A stretch of 64,000 nucleotides of DNA from Phanerochaete sordida (taxonomy: Eukaryota; Basidiomycota; Agaricomycetes; Polyporales; Phanerochaetaceae), in contig BPQB01000007.1 of NCBI GenBank assembly GCA_019973155.2, positions 186,001 to 250,000 of the forward strand. Direction: 5' to 3'. The notes beneath the pieces are model-generated. The model saw nothing but the letters and a program-made list of their open reading frames with translations. It did not search any database and was not told the origin of the DNA. Of the stretch, positions 20,668 through 31,769 are shown piece by piece. Numbering within the stretch: position 1 is the stretch's first letter; each line of letters begins with the position of its first letter. A program made the position numbers and the translations under genes.

Positions 20668-23600
20668 ATGAGCAACGGGCAGCGGCGGACATCAGCAGCG
20701 AAGGTGGGTCGTACGGCTGTTCGTGCAGTATTCCCGTCTGACTCGCCCTGCGACTCGGCCAGTTTTACCAAGAAGACATCGTACAACTTGTGGACGAGCC
20801 GCGCTCTTACGGAGTAGTCTTGGTGCGTACCCCATCGTTGCATAGTAAGTTACAACTTATGGTTTGGTTGCGGAAACCAGAGATGCTGGCACGATGCCGA
20901 AGACCTTCCCGCTACCCCGGAGCAGATAGCTGCAGACCCGCTCATGCGATCCCTCAAGCATGGCGAAGTCGGCGTATCGTTCTTCTCTCGCGGACTTGAC
21001 CTACCACAGCGAGAGATCCTTCCCGAGTCGAAGCTCATGCTCTTAGATCGCATGTACCAGCCGGGCGATCTACTCAAACGGAGTATAGACGATGTTCGTT
21101 CCGGTATCGTGACCAGGTGAGTGATGGAGTCCGCCAATGCACACCTTTCCCAGTACTGAAGGCTGCTACAGTATCGAAGTGAAAGGGCGTCTCGAACACG
21201 CTATCACTGGAGAGGAAATTCCAGGGTTGAAGAGCAAAGAAGATGTGGAATGCTACATAGATGTAGACATGGGAGACTATGTCGTCTACGATGACTGGGT
21301 CGGCCAGGTTCGTCGTCTGTCTCTCATCGGATTTCCGTGACTTACGCTGCTTGTACTCTGTTAGGTCGTGGAGGTATGCAGACTCTACTGTCCGTGTGCG
21401 TACGTTCAAATTAACGTCATAGGAAGATGTTCGACGAAGCCATTGTGGAGATGAGCACCGGAACTCTCGTACGACTACCAGAGCTGAGTGCTCGACTTGC
21501 AGTGGGTGAAAGAGGGCCAGTACGTCGTGCACCATTCACCGACGCATGCGTATACTCATCTGGCGGCAGAATATCTTGCCCCCGCCCATGTCTGGCATGC
21601 AAACTTTGATGAGCTTCTTCTTGGGGAACGTGCGTCCAAGTGCTCAAGACACGGTCATCGAAGTCAAGCGGACCGTTCTGGCTATTGCTTGGCTCGCAAT
21701 AAATCAATCGGTGTGTTGACATCATCCACCCTGCTCGAACGTCTGAACTTTGCTCATTCGGGGTAGCTCGACCCTGCGGAAGCCGCACAGCGGCCTCGTC
21801 CCCAACGTTTCTGGCACGGACCGGACCTGAGCAAATTGACGCTTGTCCGAAGACGGGCTGAGCAGTCTATGCGGGTTGGGGATCGTGTCGTCCTTAAGGA
21901 TGGAGAAGGCCCTATCTCGACCCACGGGCGGGAAGGTGAGGGACCGGGCATCCTTACCGTCAACACACTGGTCGTTCGAGAGACTCGCACGACCGTCAAC
22001 GTTTTGTGGCAGGACGGCACGCGTGAGACTGTGGACGCCAAAGAGACCATCCCTTACCTCAACCCGGACGAATACGACTGCTGGTGCGTGCGTGCCGTGT
22101 GGGCCTTGTATGCTGGACACTCATACACCCATTTAGGCCTGGAGATCACGTCATATGGAAAGGAGAGGATCAAACACGCGCTGCAGTCGTTCAGTCGGTC
22201 AACGCCTTCGACCGCACTGCATACGTCCGATATTCAGACGACGGCAGCGTGGAGCTAGCTTCGGTGCTCGAACTTGATCCTCACGGCTCTAGCGACTGGT
22301 CTTCTGTTTCTCCCGTTGAAGGCCTTGGTCTTCACCGCGGCGAGTTCATTTTCATACACAAGGAAGGCTCGACAAATGGCGCACAATCCCCTATGGTCCC
22401 GCGCATCGGTGAAATGGAGGATTGGGTGCGCGAGTCGCCTGTCACACAGCTGGGCGACAGCGGGCAACTGGGAGGATGGCGACGGACGATGGCGGAGATT
22501 GGAAACGACATCGCGCAGCGGCGTGGAAAAGACCCTACCATCGAAGAGAGGAAGCTGAAGAGACCGCAACCAAACGACACTTCCTTGAACTGGTTTGGCG
22601 AGGTCGTAGACGTGAGTACATTCAATCATGAGACGAACCCACGGCCACTGATATATTGTCAAGCTTCGACTGGATGGAACCGTCGACGTCATGCTCCCGG
22701 ATGCCACGGCTAGCAATCTGCCGTTGCAGCGCTTGACCCGGTTGTACGACGGCCTTGAACAGCTTGAGGACATGTGGGACGAAGACCTGTCCGACAGTGG
22801 GGACAGCTACGGGAGCCAAGACGAGCCCGAGCAGGTCTGGGCGATGAACGAACGTGGCGAGTGGGAAGTGGACGCCGAGGACGGCGATGACTGGTCGACA
22901 GATGAAGGCGAAGCCATGGAAGTCGATGGCGAGGGCTGGCTGTCAAGCGATCCTACACCAATGCAGTTGACAGAGGGTGTGCCCGTGTCAGAGATTAAGG
23001 TTTCGGCGGAAGAGGCAGGAACGCCTGAGCCTCCCGCACCTGCAGCACAACCCGTGCCAGAGCACGAACCAGAGGACGTTGCCCCCGCTGGGGAAGGGGA
23101 CAAGCCTGCGGTATCAGCGAGCGACGAAGACAAGGAGAACTACTGGAAGCGCTTCGAGATTCTGCCCTCCGTGCCTGTCGACCATGCCTTTTACACTTCG
23201 CCGCCAGCCCAGCCTTCACGAAGTTTCCTCGCGCGTCTTTCGAAGGAGTATCGGGTTCTCTCTAGTAGCCTGCCTGGTGCGCCGCCCTCCAAACGCGCCT
23301 GTGTCTCGCTAACGTTCGCTCCTGCAGACTCCGTACTTGTGCGGACGTACGAGGATCGCAACGATCTACTTCGCTGTCTGATTATTGGCCCCGAAAACAC
23401 GCCATATGAAGATGCGCCGTTCGTCATCGACTGGATGCTGGACTCGAACTTCCCGCAAACGCCGCCCATCGCACATTTCCACAGCTGGACAAATGGAAAT
23501 GGACGAGGTACGCACGCTGTCTACAATCCATTAATTGCTGACTCACGCAGCCTCGTTCAATAGTGAATCCGTAAGTTATTCGAAAGTCAGTGATAGTCTG

Positions 23601-24167
23601 CTGCTTATCCTACGGCACAGTAACCTTTACGAAGAAGGCAAAGTGTGTCTGTCCATCCTTGGGACGTGGGCTGGGGACAAGAACGAAATGTGGAGCGCTG
23701 CGCGGTCCTCGCTGCTGCAGGCGTTCGTGTCTATCCAGGGCCTTGTGCTCGTCAAAGAACCGTGGTTCTGCGAGCCCGCCTATGAGAAGCTGAGAGGTAC
23801 AGAGGAAGGTATCGTCAACAGGCGAGCAATTTTCTTAGGGTCAGCTGGGCTCGTGCGCTGACGACTCTGTACCAGCCGACTGTACAGCGAAAAGGCCTAC
23901 GTCTTGTCGCGTGGCTTCGTGCGTCGCGCGCTGGAGCTACCACCAGGCAGCCTCGAGACCGAGCTTAAGTGGCTGTATTTCACGAACGGCCGACTGAAGA
24001 AGATCCTCGACAGCGCTCGCGCTCTCATCGCGAAGAGCAAGACGCAAGCGGAGGATACTGAGGCCGACCAGGAACTGGCTGTGCCCAGGCTGACAGGAGG
24101 CGGAATCATCACCCTAGAACGGACGTTGGCCAAACTCCAAGCTATCCACGACGCGAATCCCGCATGA
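20668..24167 (+). CDS. UBE2O: UBE2O-type hybrid E2/E3 ubiquitin-conjugating enzyme
   Basis: Ubiquitinates basic, unassembled clients without a separate E3 (known for the animal protein). Thirteen exons: 20668-20703, 20763-20822, 20881-21116, 21172-21307, 21365-21373, 21427-21519, 21570-21710, 21767-22083, 22137-22611, 22664-23507, 23564-23570, 23621-23821, 23876-24167; total 948 aa, all phases closing. N-terminal SH3-like conserved regions include FYQEDIVQLVDEP, RCWHDAED, SLKHGEVGVSF and VGDRVVLKD. An acidic central part precedes the UBC fold: LRCLIIGPENTPYEDAPFVI, VNPNLYEEGKVCLSILGTW with the catalytic Cys in KVCLS, then SIQGLVLVKEPWFCEP and NSRLYSEKAY. It is shorter than human UBE2O. The 9- and 7-nt exons and one GC-AG intron are needed to keep these motifs. 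Confidence 0.92.
23564..23570 (+). other. UBE2O: 7-nt microexon in UBE2O
   Basis: TGAATCC between a 56-bp intron (23508-23563, GTACGC...TAG) and a 50-bp intron (23571-23620, GTAAGT...CAG). It supplies the VNP of the conserved VNPNLYEEG block; all other joins give a frameshift or a stop. Confidence 0.85.
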
Positions 24168-24404
24168 CCTTCACGACCGCCACGCGAGATCCCCTCGGGC
24201 GCGACACCAGCGTCGCCACTGTCTTCTCCGGACGTCTCTTCCCTCATGTACACATAGCATACTTAGTCACCGGGATAATGATGTTCGCGACATGTAGCAT
24301 TCCATCGGTTAAATACTGCAGTTGAATAAGTCCAGACACATGGCATGTTGGACACGATGATTGCGTGATTGTTACGTCTGACTGCGTCCGCGAGATCATG
24401 CGGC

Positions 24405-26768
24405 TTATTGCGCATTCTCGCTGAAGCCACGAACCAGATCCTCGACAGCACTTGAATTTCGCGTGTAAAAGTCTTGCCAGCTAGGTGCGGTCTTGCAGGC
24501 GACCTAGATTCGAAGGATGACGTGAGTTTATACGGCATGTGCAGGATAAGTCAGAGCTTACCTGATCGGAAAGAATCGCAAACACCTCTTCATCACTCTT
24601 GTCAGTGTAGGGTCCGTTCACTAGATTCACGAAGACTTTTGTAATCGCAACAAGATCATCATGGAATAGCGTCGCCTCTAACGTCTGTTCAGGAGCAGTA
24701 GGAACAGCTGGCTGAGGTTCAACTGACGTCTGTACCTGTGACGCTGTAGGTGGAGGTTCGCTCGCTCTTGGATCTTCATCTGGCTTTTGCTCGACAGCGG
24801 CCCTCGTGATTGCGCGCTTGCGAGCGCGTCCCACGTAGCCATTGTCGCCACCGACTTTGAGTTCCCACGCGGCCGCAGTATGCCTAGGAAGCTTCACCCA
24901 CAGTCAATTTCCTTGGTATAGGATAATGCAATCACATTCACCTTGCGTTCAAGCGCCTCATAAACCGCTTCATTGCTCATATTGGGGTCCTTGACGAATA
25001 GTTCCTCGAGATAATCTTGCCCTTCTGCGAGTTCTTGGTGCGTGAAGCGGATGCTCGACTTTCTGGTCTTGGGCACGACCTCGTCCTCGCTCTCTTCCTC
25101 CTCCTCCACCTCCTCCACCTCCTCCTCTTCCTCTTCTTCATCCTCTTCGTCGGAAGAGCTGTCGATCGTCCGCGAAACCTTCTTGTGTTGCGTGTGCTTA
25201 GACGTGCGGAGATTCGCCAGCTTCGCTACGAATTTATTTCCGTCATCATCTCTGAGCTCGGTACCTTCGAAAGAGTAGCGACTGGACTTGACGAGCTTGC
25301 CCTTCTCAATGCATGCTGTAATGTAGCTAGGCTTCACCGCGGTAGCGTCAACCTTGATGGCGGTGCGCAAGTAGTCCCAGGAACCGTTCTGTTGGCTGAA
25401 GATAACCGCATAGTCCGCATCGGCGATGTCCCCGACAATCTTTCCGCCGTATTTCTGGATGTCCGGCACATACTGGCTGCGCCACCTGGCGTACTGAACC
25501 CAGAATGGTATCGCCTTGCCCTTCCGGTCAACAAAGACTGGGCGTATACTCGTTCTTCGGGCAGGCGTGCGATTCGATTGAGGTTGCTCTGGAGTGTTAC
25601 GAGCTGAGGACTCGTCTTCATCCTCATCGTTCCGTTTCTTGTGTTTCTTGTGACGAGAAGAGCCTTCATCCTTGATTTGACCTGCAAATTGTTCCTGATT
25701 CTCAGTTTTCGGAAGCTTAGCATGAAAGAAATATGCGAAACGCACGTTCACGCTTGACCGGGACTGTGGCGGAGGCTGAATCTGACGGGCGTACAGCTTG
25801 TGTCAAGACGTGGTTCGAGCTGCCTTGCTGGAATACAGGTGGCTGCCCCGGCAAAGAATTGTAGACAGGGACTACAGGCTGCACATGAGGCTGCGTCAAG
25901 GCAGAAAGAGTGGCGTGATTCGCATGGGCGAGGGAAGGCAGTCCAGGCAAGGTGATATTTCCAGGAGCTTGCTGCGCGGTGAACTGTGCGACTAGGCGAG
26001 CATATGACCAGCTGAGGGCATTGCCGGGAACCAAATTCAGCATGTGGTCCAGGATACGTTGCTGTAATTGCACCGGAACGAGCATGGTGGGGCCCGAGAG
26101 AAGATTTGCAGGGTCTGTAGCCCATGGCTGAGAATAAGGAGCTGGCTGCATTGGCGGCACTAACCCTAGCTGCTGTGCCAGAGCGGTCAGCTGCTCCTGC
26201 GTGAGCTGGAGGTTGGGAGGTGGGAATCCGTTGGGTATATGTCCCGACATAGGCTGAGATTGTGCGAATGCGGAGCCTGATGTAAAGGTAGAAGTGGTAT
26301 CGGTGGCAGGTGTAGGTCTAGGAGTAAGCAAATGTCTTTTTAGAGTCAATTCTTCACCAGTTTGTACGTAGCAAACGAAGACACACACCCTCCGTTCTGC
26401 TCCTCAGGAAAGACTCGGTAGTGACCCCAGTTATCCTTCTCCAAATAGGCTGCTTCACGCTTGAGAGAGGCCTGAACCCACTTGTAGTCGAGGACGATCT
26501 TGTGTCTGGACGCGTTCACGGTTCTGCGCCGAATGTCGACGTCTTCGCCAACAATGATTATATCGGCATCCCGCGGGGCTATCCGTATCTCTGCGCCGCC
26601 TTTCTGTGATGGGGGGAGTGAGGGAACGCATGTATGCAACCTTTGTCTGCATCATACCTTTAGTTTCTTTATGAGCCTTGCCGCCCTATCTGGGATGTCA
26701 GTCGCCTCGACGAAAACTCGGAGGGGACTGCCGTCCTCTGCGACAAAGATTGCGTCGTCGTCGGACAT
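24405..26768 (-). CDS. BRCT- and Myb-containing Rap1-like nuclear protein
   Basis: Starts at 26768 (MSDDDAIFVAEDGSPLRVFV). Order of parts: N-terminal BRCT (DADIIIVGEDVD, KIVLDYKWVQASL); a Pro/Gln-rich linker; a basic patch (RHKKHKKRND); a second BRCT (VQYARWRSQYVPDIQKYGGK, ADADYAVIF, KPSYITACIEKGKL); a Glu-rich tract; then a Rap1-type Myb (RFTHQELAEGQDYLEELF, KLPRHTAAAWELKV). The final exon (24503 to TAA at 24405) ends APSWQDFYTRNSSAVEDLV. BRCT plus Myb is the architecture of Rap1, the telomere protein, but a pair of BRCTs is unusual for it. Telomere function is inferred. Introns checked include 24504-24561 and one inside the Myb (donor GTGAAT) that restores RKLPRHT. Confidence 0.8.
25083..25148. 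repeat. TCCTCC/TCTTCC tract encoding poly-Glu
   Basis: Simple pyrimidine trinucleotide repeat inside the BRCT/Myb gene; read on the minus strand it encodes an uninterrupted Glu/Val acidic segment. Likely length-variable among strains. Confidence 0.8.
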
Positions 26769-26959
26769 CGTCGTATCTTACACCTAGTCGCAGTTTGAGA
26801 GAATTTAGTTCATAAGTTATGCGAGGACGCGCAGGAAAGTGACTGAGGAGGGCAAGCCGTGAGACGCGCGACAGGCCACGTTCAAACGCGTTCTTGATCC
26901 CAACGCGCATCTCGTTTCTGCCTAGCTCCTCATGCACTGACCTGCTCCTGCGCACGACC

Positions 26960-29746
26960 ATGTCCACCCCAACCCCCGCCGCCTCCACGCCCGATGGCCA
27001 GTCTCCTGCGGCGACGAACCCCCCAGATCCGTCCACCGCTAACCTCAATGCCACTGACAAACTCGTGCTTGAGTATCTCCGCTCCCGAGGCCATGCTGCA
27101 GCCGAGAAACAACTTCGAGAATCCTTGGAGGCATCTTCGCCGGGCGAGAAGACTCCGGCACCACCTGCAGCGAGCACCATCTCGCCGGAGGAGCTTGCTA
27201 GCCGAATAGCGGTCTATGCACAGAAATCCGCCCGACCAGGCGAGAACGCTCTCAAAGACTCCGGAGCAGTCGTACAGGAGCTGGGCAGTTTGAGCACTCA
27301 GCAAGACATCCAGAAACTCATTTCCAGCATTGGTCCCGTCGGTGCTGAGGACATCTTGTCCCTCGACCCTACCGACAAACAGGAGGGCTTTCGGGAGCTG
27401 GAAGCATGGGTGGACGGCTCTTTGGACATGTACAAGGTACGTAGCTCATTCTGTAATCACTGTTTATCGGTGAAAACATTGCATTGACCATCTACTCAGC
27501 CCGAATTCAGGCCAATACTGTTCCCAATCTTCGTTCACTTCTACTTGGACCTAATACAGCAAGGTTTCAAGGAAGCAGGTGCGTGATGCCGACATATTGC
27601 GCTCGGGAGGGACCATTGACCTTTCACTAGCTCTCAGATTTCACGAGGAATTCTCTCCGTCGTTGCGGGCCCAGCATAACCAAGTCATCCACCATCTCTC
27701 TACTCTCCTCCTACCATCGCATGTTCAACACGATGAACTTGCCCAACGGTTTCGGAATCAGAAGTACGAGATACGCATGAGCAGATCCGGCTTCAGCCTC
27801 CTAGTTGGCTGGCTGACGGAAGGTGTGGGCGGGGAGGCGACAGGATCGGGAGACGGCTTCACTGGCGAGCGTGGCAAGCGGGGGCGTGCAGCCGTCATGC
27901 GGGTAGTGAATAACCACCTCAAGTTCGACGGTAATGCATCTTCCTAGTTTTGAGCTCATAAACGCATATTGACTGGCAAATCAGTGACGACGTCGAACAC
28001 GGCTTCCATGTCTCCGAACGCATGGGAGGAGACGACCGGTGTTCTGTCACCTCTGCTACCGCAAGCAGGCTTCAAAGACGCCGCGTCATTCAATGCATCT
28101 AAAGGCGAGCTGAAGCTGGGACCCGCACCACTACCTGAAGAGCTTCAGCAAGAAGCTGAGCGCGAGTTGCGGGAGAAAGCAATGCTGGAGCGAGATCCTA
28201 GCGGGCAGCTCGATGCCCAACACCTGCGGCCGTCGGTGCCTGGGCTCGTTTCACCTTCATTGTCAGATCTGCCACCGCACCCGTCGACATTCAAGATGAC
28301 CGACGTGAAGCGGGAAGTAGAAAGGGTCCGGGACGCTCGCAAGCGAATAAAGCTGGAACCTGCATACTTGAACGGTGTAAACCCAAACTCACCACAGGCT
28401 GCGGCGGCGAGGGCGCGGGCCCTGCCGAGCATATGTGCATATACCCTGCATGATGTCGGAGAAGGGTGAGCCCGTACTGCAACTGCCATCGAAGTATGCT
28501 TATCTATACCTTCGCAGCGTTCCATGTATTACCTTCTCCCAGGATACCTCTCTTATGGCTGCCGGATTCTCCGAGAGCTATATTCGACTATGGAGCCTGA
28601 AGGGCGAAAAGCTCAAGGGCTACCGGAGTGACTTCCAGTCGAGCCAAGTCAAAGACCGTAAGCGCATGTGGAATTCCTAGTGTTTTCCTAATTGACGTCT
28701 CTTCCAGCTGCCACGCTGCGCAAACAGCGAGAGAAAGGGGGTTCCACGACCCGCAAGCTGATCGGGCACGGCGGGCCTGTATACTCAGTGGATTTTGACC
28801 CGATCTCAGGTTCCGCTGGTCCCCCACGCTACTTGATATCCTCGTCAGCGGATGCGACAGCTCGCCTGTGGTCACTTGACACTATGACGAACGTAGTGGC
28901 GTACCGAGGGCACCAAAATCCTGTCTGGGATGTCCAATGGAGCCCCATGGGCATCTACTTCGCGACGGCGAGCAGGGACAAGACTGCAAGGTTGTGGTCA
29001 ACCGACAGAACGTCGGCATTGCGCATATATGCTGGTCATCTGAGCGATGTCGACGTACGTACCTGGAGCTCTCTATCATGGGCACAAAGATATTCACAAC
29101 ATTCTCAGTGTGTTCGATTCCATCCCAACTCGCTGTACCTTGCTACGGGCTCAAGCGACTGGACGGCAAGACTATGGGACGTGCAGAAGGGGTCATGCGT
29201 CCGAGTCTTCATCGGACACCAGGGTATCGTTTCCACGCTCGCATTCAGTCCTGACGGGCGATATCTTGCGACCGCCGGCGAGGATCTTGCGATCAACCTC
29301 TGGGATATTGGCTCTGGGAAGCGTATCAAGAAGATGACTGGGCACACCGCATCGATATACTCCCTTTCCTTTAGTGCTGAGTCATCGCTACTCGTCAGTG
29401 GCGGCGCCGACTGGACAGTACGATGCTGGGATGTAAAGAGCGCTGGCGGGCAACCAAGCAAGGCTCGGGAGAATGGCATCAATGGTCTCACAAACGGCGT
29501 CAACGGGACCTCTGACCACGGTGCAGATGCACTACCCAACGGTGCGGGGAAGGACCACGAGGAGAATATACAAACGTAAGTCGATGGCTTTCATAGACAT
29601 ATACCGCAAAATCGTTAATAGCACATAACAGTACCGATTTGCTCGCGACCTTCCCCACCAAACGGACACCCATCATCGACGTACAGTTTACGCCGAGAAA
29701 CCTATGTCTTGTAGCTGGGCCGTATCTTGCACCCGAGCAACGATGA
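26960..29746 (+). CDS. TAF5: TFIID/SAGA subunit TAF5
   Basis: WD40 scaffold of TFIID (and SAGA in fungi). N-terminal LisH-like helix pair (KLVLEYLRSRGHAAAEKQL), the TAF5 NTD2 domain (PEFRPILFPIFVHFYLDLIQ, LRFHEEFSPSLRAQHNQVIH, QHDELAQRFRNQKYEIRMSR), a charged linker (VKREVERVRDARKRIKLEP) and six WD40 blades (for example DSTSSADATARLWSL-type repeats: ISSSADATARLWSL, ATASRDKTARLWS, ATGSSDWTARLWDV, ATAGEDLAINLWDI, VSGGADWTVRCWDV). About nine exons. The last exon after the intron near 29580 ends LVAGPYLAPEQR and TGA at 29746. An Asn/Gly-rich insertion (NGINGLTNGVNG) lies before it. Start chosen at 26960, 191 bp from the divergent BRCT gene. Confidence 0.95.
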
Positions 29747-29765
29747 CTTCTCGACGGTGCTTCCG

Positions 29766-30482
29766 TCACCTATGCTCCAGACTGTACGCTGCCCAATGGT
29801 CGCGAGCGTGATTGCGAAGATCGCCTGGTGCTTCCTCTTCATCATCATATGAGCTGTCGCGACGGTCCTTGTATACGTCCATGATGATATTCCACGCGAT
29901 TTGCACATCAACATCGTCCAGTCTAGCGAGTTTGGGACGATTACCGAAGCGTTTGAACGCGTCGAAGACGTCCAGTGGGCTTTGTCGGCCCATGTCCGTG
30001 CGCATGTAGTACAGATCGCGGAGCCAATCCTCTGTGACGGCTTCGGGCATCGGCTCCCCGCGATCAGGAGGGTCAGAGGAAGTCTGGTTCTCTTGAACGT
30101 CGTCCTCCGAGTCTGATTCCTCTGAGGACGAAGCCTCGTCGGACTCATCAGATCTGTCCGATGCGGGGCGTAAAGTACCCTCATCCTCGGATGCTTCGGG
30201 AGAGCTACTGCGCCCCTCGGTCTCTTGGCTTGGACTCCATTCACCATCCTCATATTCGTCCTGCATGAGAGACTAAGGATACTTGCACTTTAAGCGCAGA
30301 TGTGTACGTACTCTTCGCTGTCTGCGTCTCTGAACTCTGTCCTCCTTGCGTATAGCATCTCGCTGGTGTGGTGCGTCGTCATTGTTAGGAATAATCTGCG
30401 ACGCAGCGTCGGAGAGGTCGCTGCCCTGCGAGGAGGGGATGCTGTCCGAGTTCTGCGATGAGGGTAGTTCTGGTTCTGCCAT
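29766..30482 (-). CDS. Small acidic Ser-rich protein, unrecognised
   Basis: Two exons on the minus strand (30482-30312 and 30272-29766), 225 aa. The N-terminal half is Ser/Asp/Glu-rich and disordered (SSQNSDSIPSSQGSDLSD, SDESDEASSSEESDSEDD) with a basic RRRQRR stretch. The C-terminal half looks folded and helical: TEDWLRDLYYMRTDMG, DVFDAFKRFGNRPKLARL, DVQIAWNIIMDVYKDRRD. I do not recognise the family. The intron is only 39 bp, but its frame closes. The stop lies 19 bp from the stop of TAF5 on the other strand, so the 3' UTRs must overlap. Confidence 0.65.
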
Positions 30483-30789
30483 GTCTAAAGAGTGCAGCAT
30501 GGACCGCGGGGGATGGAGCAATCATTTTTATATCGATTGAGGGGGGACAAAGGAGGGAAAAGAACAATGGGAGTGGCAGAGACGACGCGTGCTAATTACT
30601 CGAGTCGAGGCGCGCGACGCGTTGGGAGCGGAGGATCACCACCCACGTGATCGGTTCTTCCCTGTGCACGCCCGGGCATTTAATTCAGGTTCATTTCTTC
30701 ACGCCGCCTCGCAGAACGACCGCCGACACATCCCGACACTCATCCCCCACAACGCCGACAACGTCTGCCACGCCTCCGCACTCGACACC
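30483..30789. promoter_or_regulatory. Divergent intergenic region between two unrecognised genes
   Basis: 307 bp between divergent ATGs; should hold both promoters. It contains an ATCGATTG/AATTA-rich patch at 30530-30600 and a CACGTG E-box at about 30645-30650. Nothing else seen. Confidence 0.4.
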
Positions 30790-31769
30790 ATGGATATGGT
30801 ACGTCCTCGCCGTGTGACATACCGCACACAGCACCGCCGCTGACAAAACCCAACTCGCGGCCTCGCTCCGCAGGAAGCGGACATGAACATGACCGACACA
30901 GAGACCCCCACCGCGGTCCCCCCGCCTCAGCCCCAGGTACAACCACAGCTAGCCATGGACGAGCCCCAGGGCATGGATCTCAGCGATTCATCAGTGCCAG
31001 GTGCGTTCATCTCTGCCTCCGTGCGACGCCAGCCCCGTTCTCACCGTGTGGCTTCCTCCGCCTGCCCCGCGGCCCTCCGTGCACAGTCAACATCAGCGCG
31101 ACGGCGAACAACCGCGACAAGTTCCGCGAAATACCTGTCAAGGTGCATGTCCGGCGACCAGAGCGCGACAACTGGGCCTATGTTGGCCGCGCCATCGTCA
31201 CTCAGGAAGCGTTCGGTCAGGGCTCGCGTATCGGTATGTTCCCATTGCCTTATTCTACCTCTGCACAGCTCTAATTTCTACCTTTACACAGTTGTTCGTG
31301 GTCATTCATCAAGAAAGGTCGTTACCGCCTTTCAAGAGGTAATCGTTCTGTGGCATCGCGCGGGCGTCGTGTGACTAACCACAATGGGTCCCGATCAGGG
31401 TGCCTCTCTGCAGGCAGAGAAACGCGGCAACTTCGTTGTCGTAAGCTGTGTCGAAGGCGGGCGTGTCATTTCATGGTCACTCAACGTGCGTATTCGGGGT
31501 TCCACCCGTAAACGAAGCTAATGCGCCGCTGTTCGTCTGTCCTACAGGCGCTGAACAACTCGGAGACCCTCCGCCTCCTCGCCATCATCGAGCTCTCGTG
31601 CTACACCTGCAAGCACGCCGCGAATGCTCCTGAAGTTAGCGGCTCGCACATGCGTCGTGTCGCTAAGGTCATCAAGGACGACAGGAGGAAGCGCCACAAA
31701 CGGCGTAAGGACCAGGACGCCATGGTCGCCGCGTTCGCGAAGACAGGGATCGAGGACATAAAGCACTAG
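30790..31769 (+). CDS. Unrecognised 212-aa protein with basic C-terminus
   Basis: Six exons (30790-30798, 30874-31000, 31087-31233, 31292-31338, 31399-31485, 31548-31769), phases closing, 212 aa. After a Met/Pro/Gln-rich, probably disordered start (TDTETPTAVPPPQPQ) a compact domain follows: KFREIPVKVHVRRPERDNWA, YVGRAIVTQEAFGQGSRIVV, VVTAFQEGASLQ, RGNFVVVSCVEGGRVISW. The end is strongly basic (DDRRKRHKRRKD), which looks like a nuclear localisation signal. First coding exon is nine bases. I do not recognise the family; a conserved beta-rich domain plus NLS would fit a small nuclear protein. Confidence 0.7.

Noticed and set aside
21469..21502. Alternative 34-bp intron in UBE2O leading to a WVKEGQYVV frame
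   Set aside because: Shorter than any supported intron and the frame does not rejoin the conserved VKRTVLAIAWLAINQ segment, whereas a 50-bp phase-0 intron at 21520-21569 does.
25042..25278. Plus-strand poly-Ser frame
   Set aside because: Reverse complement of the Glu-rich tract of the BRCT/Myb gene.
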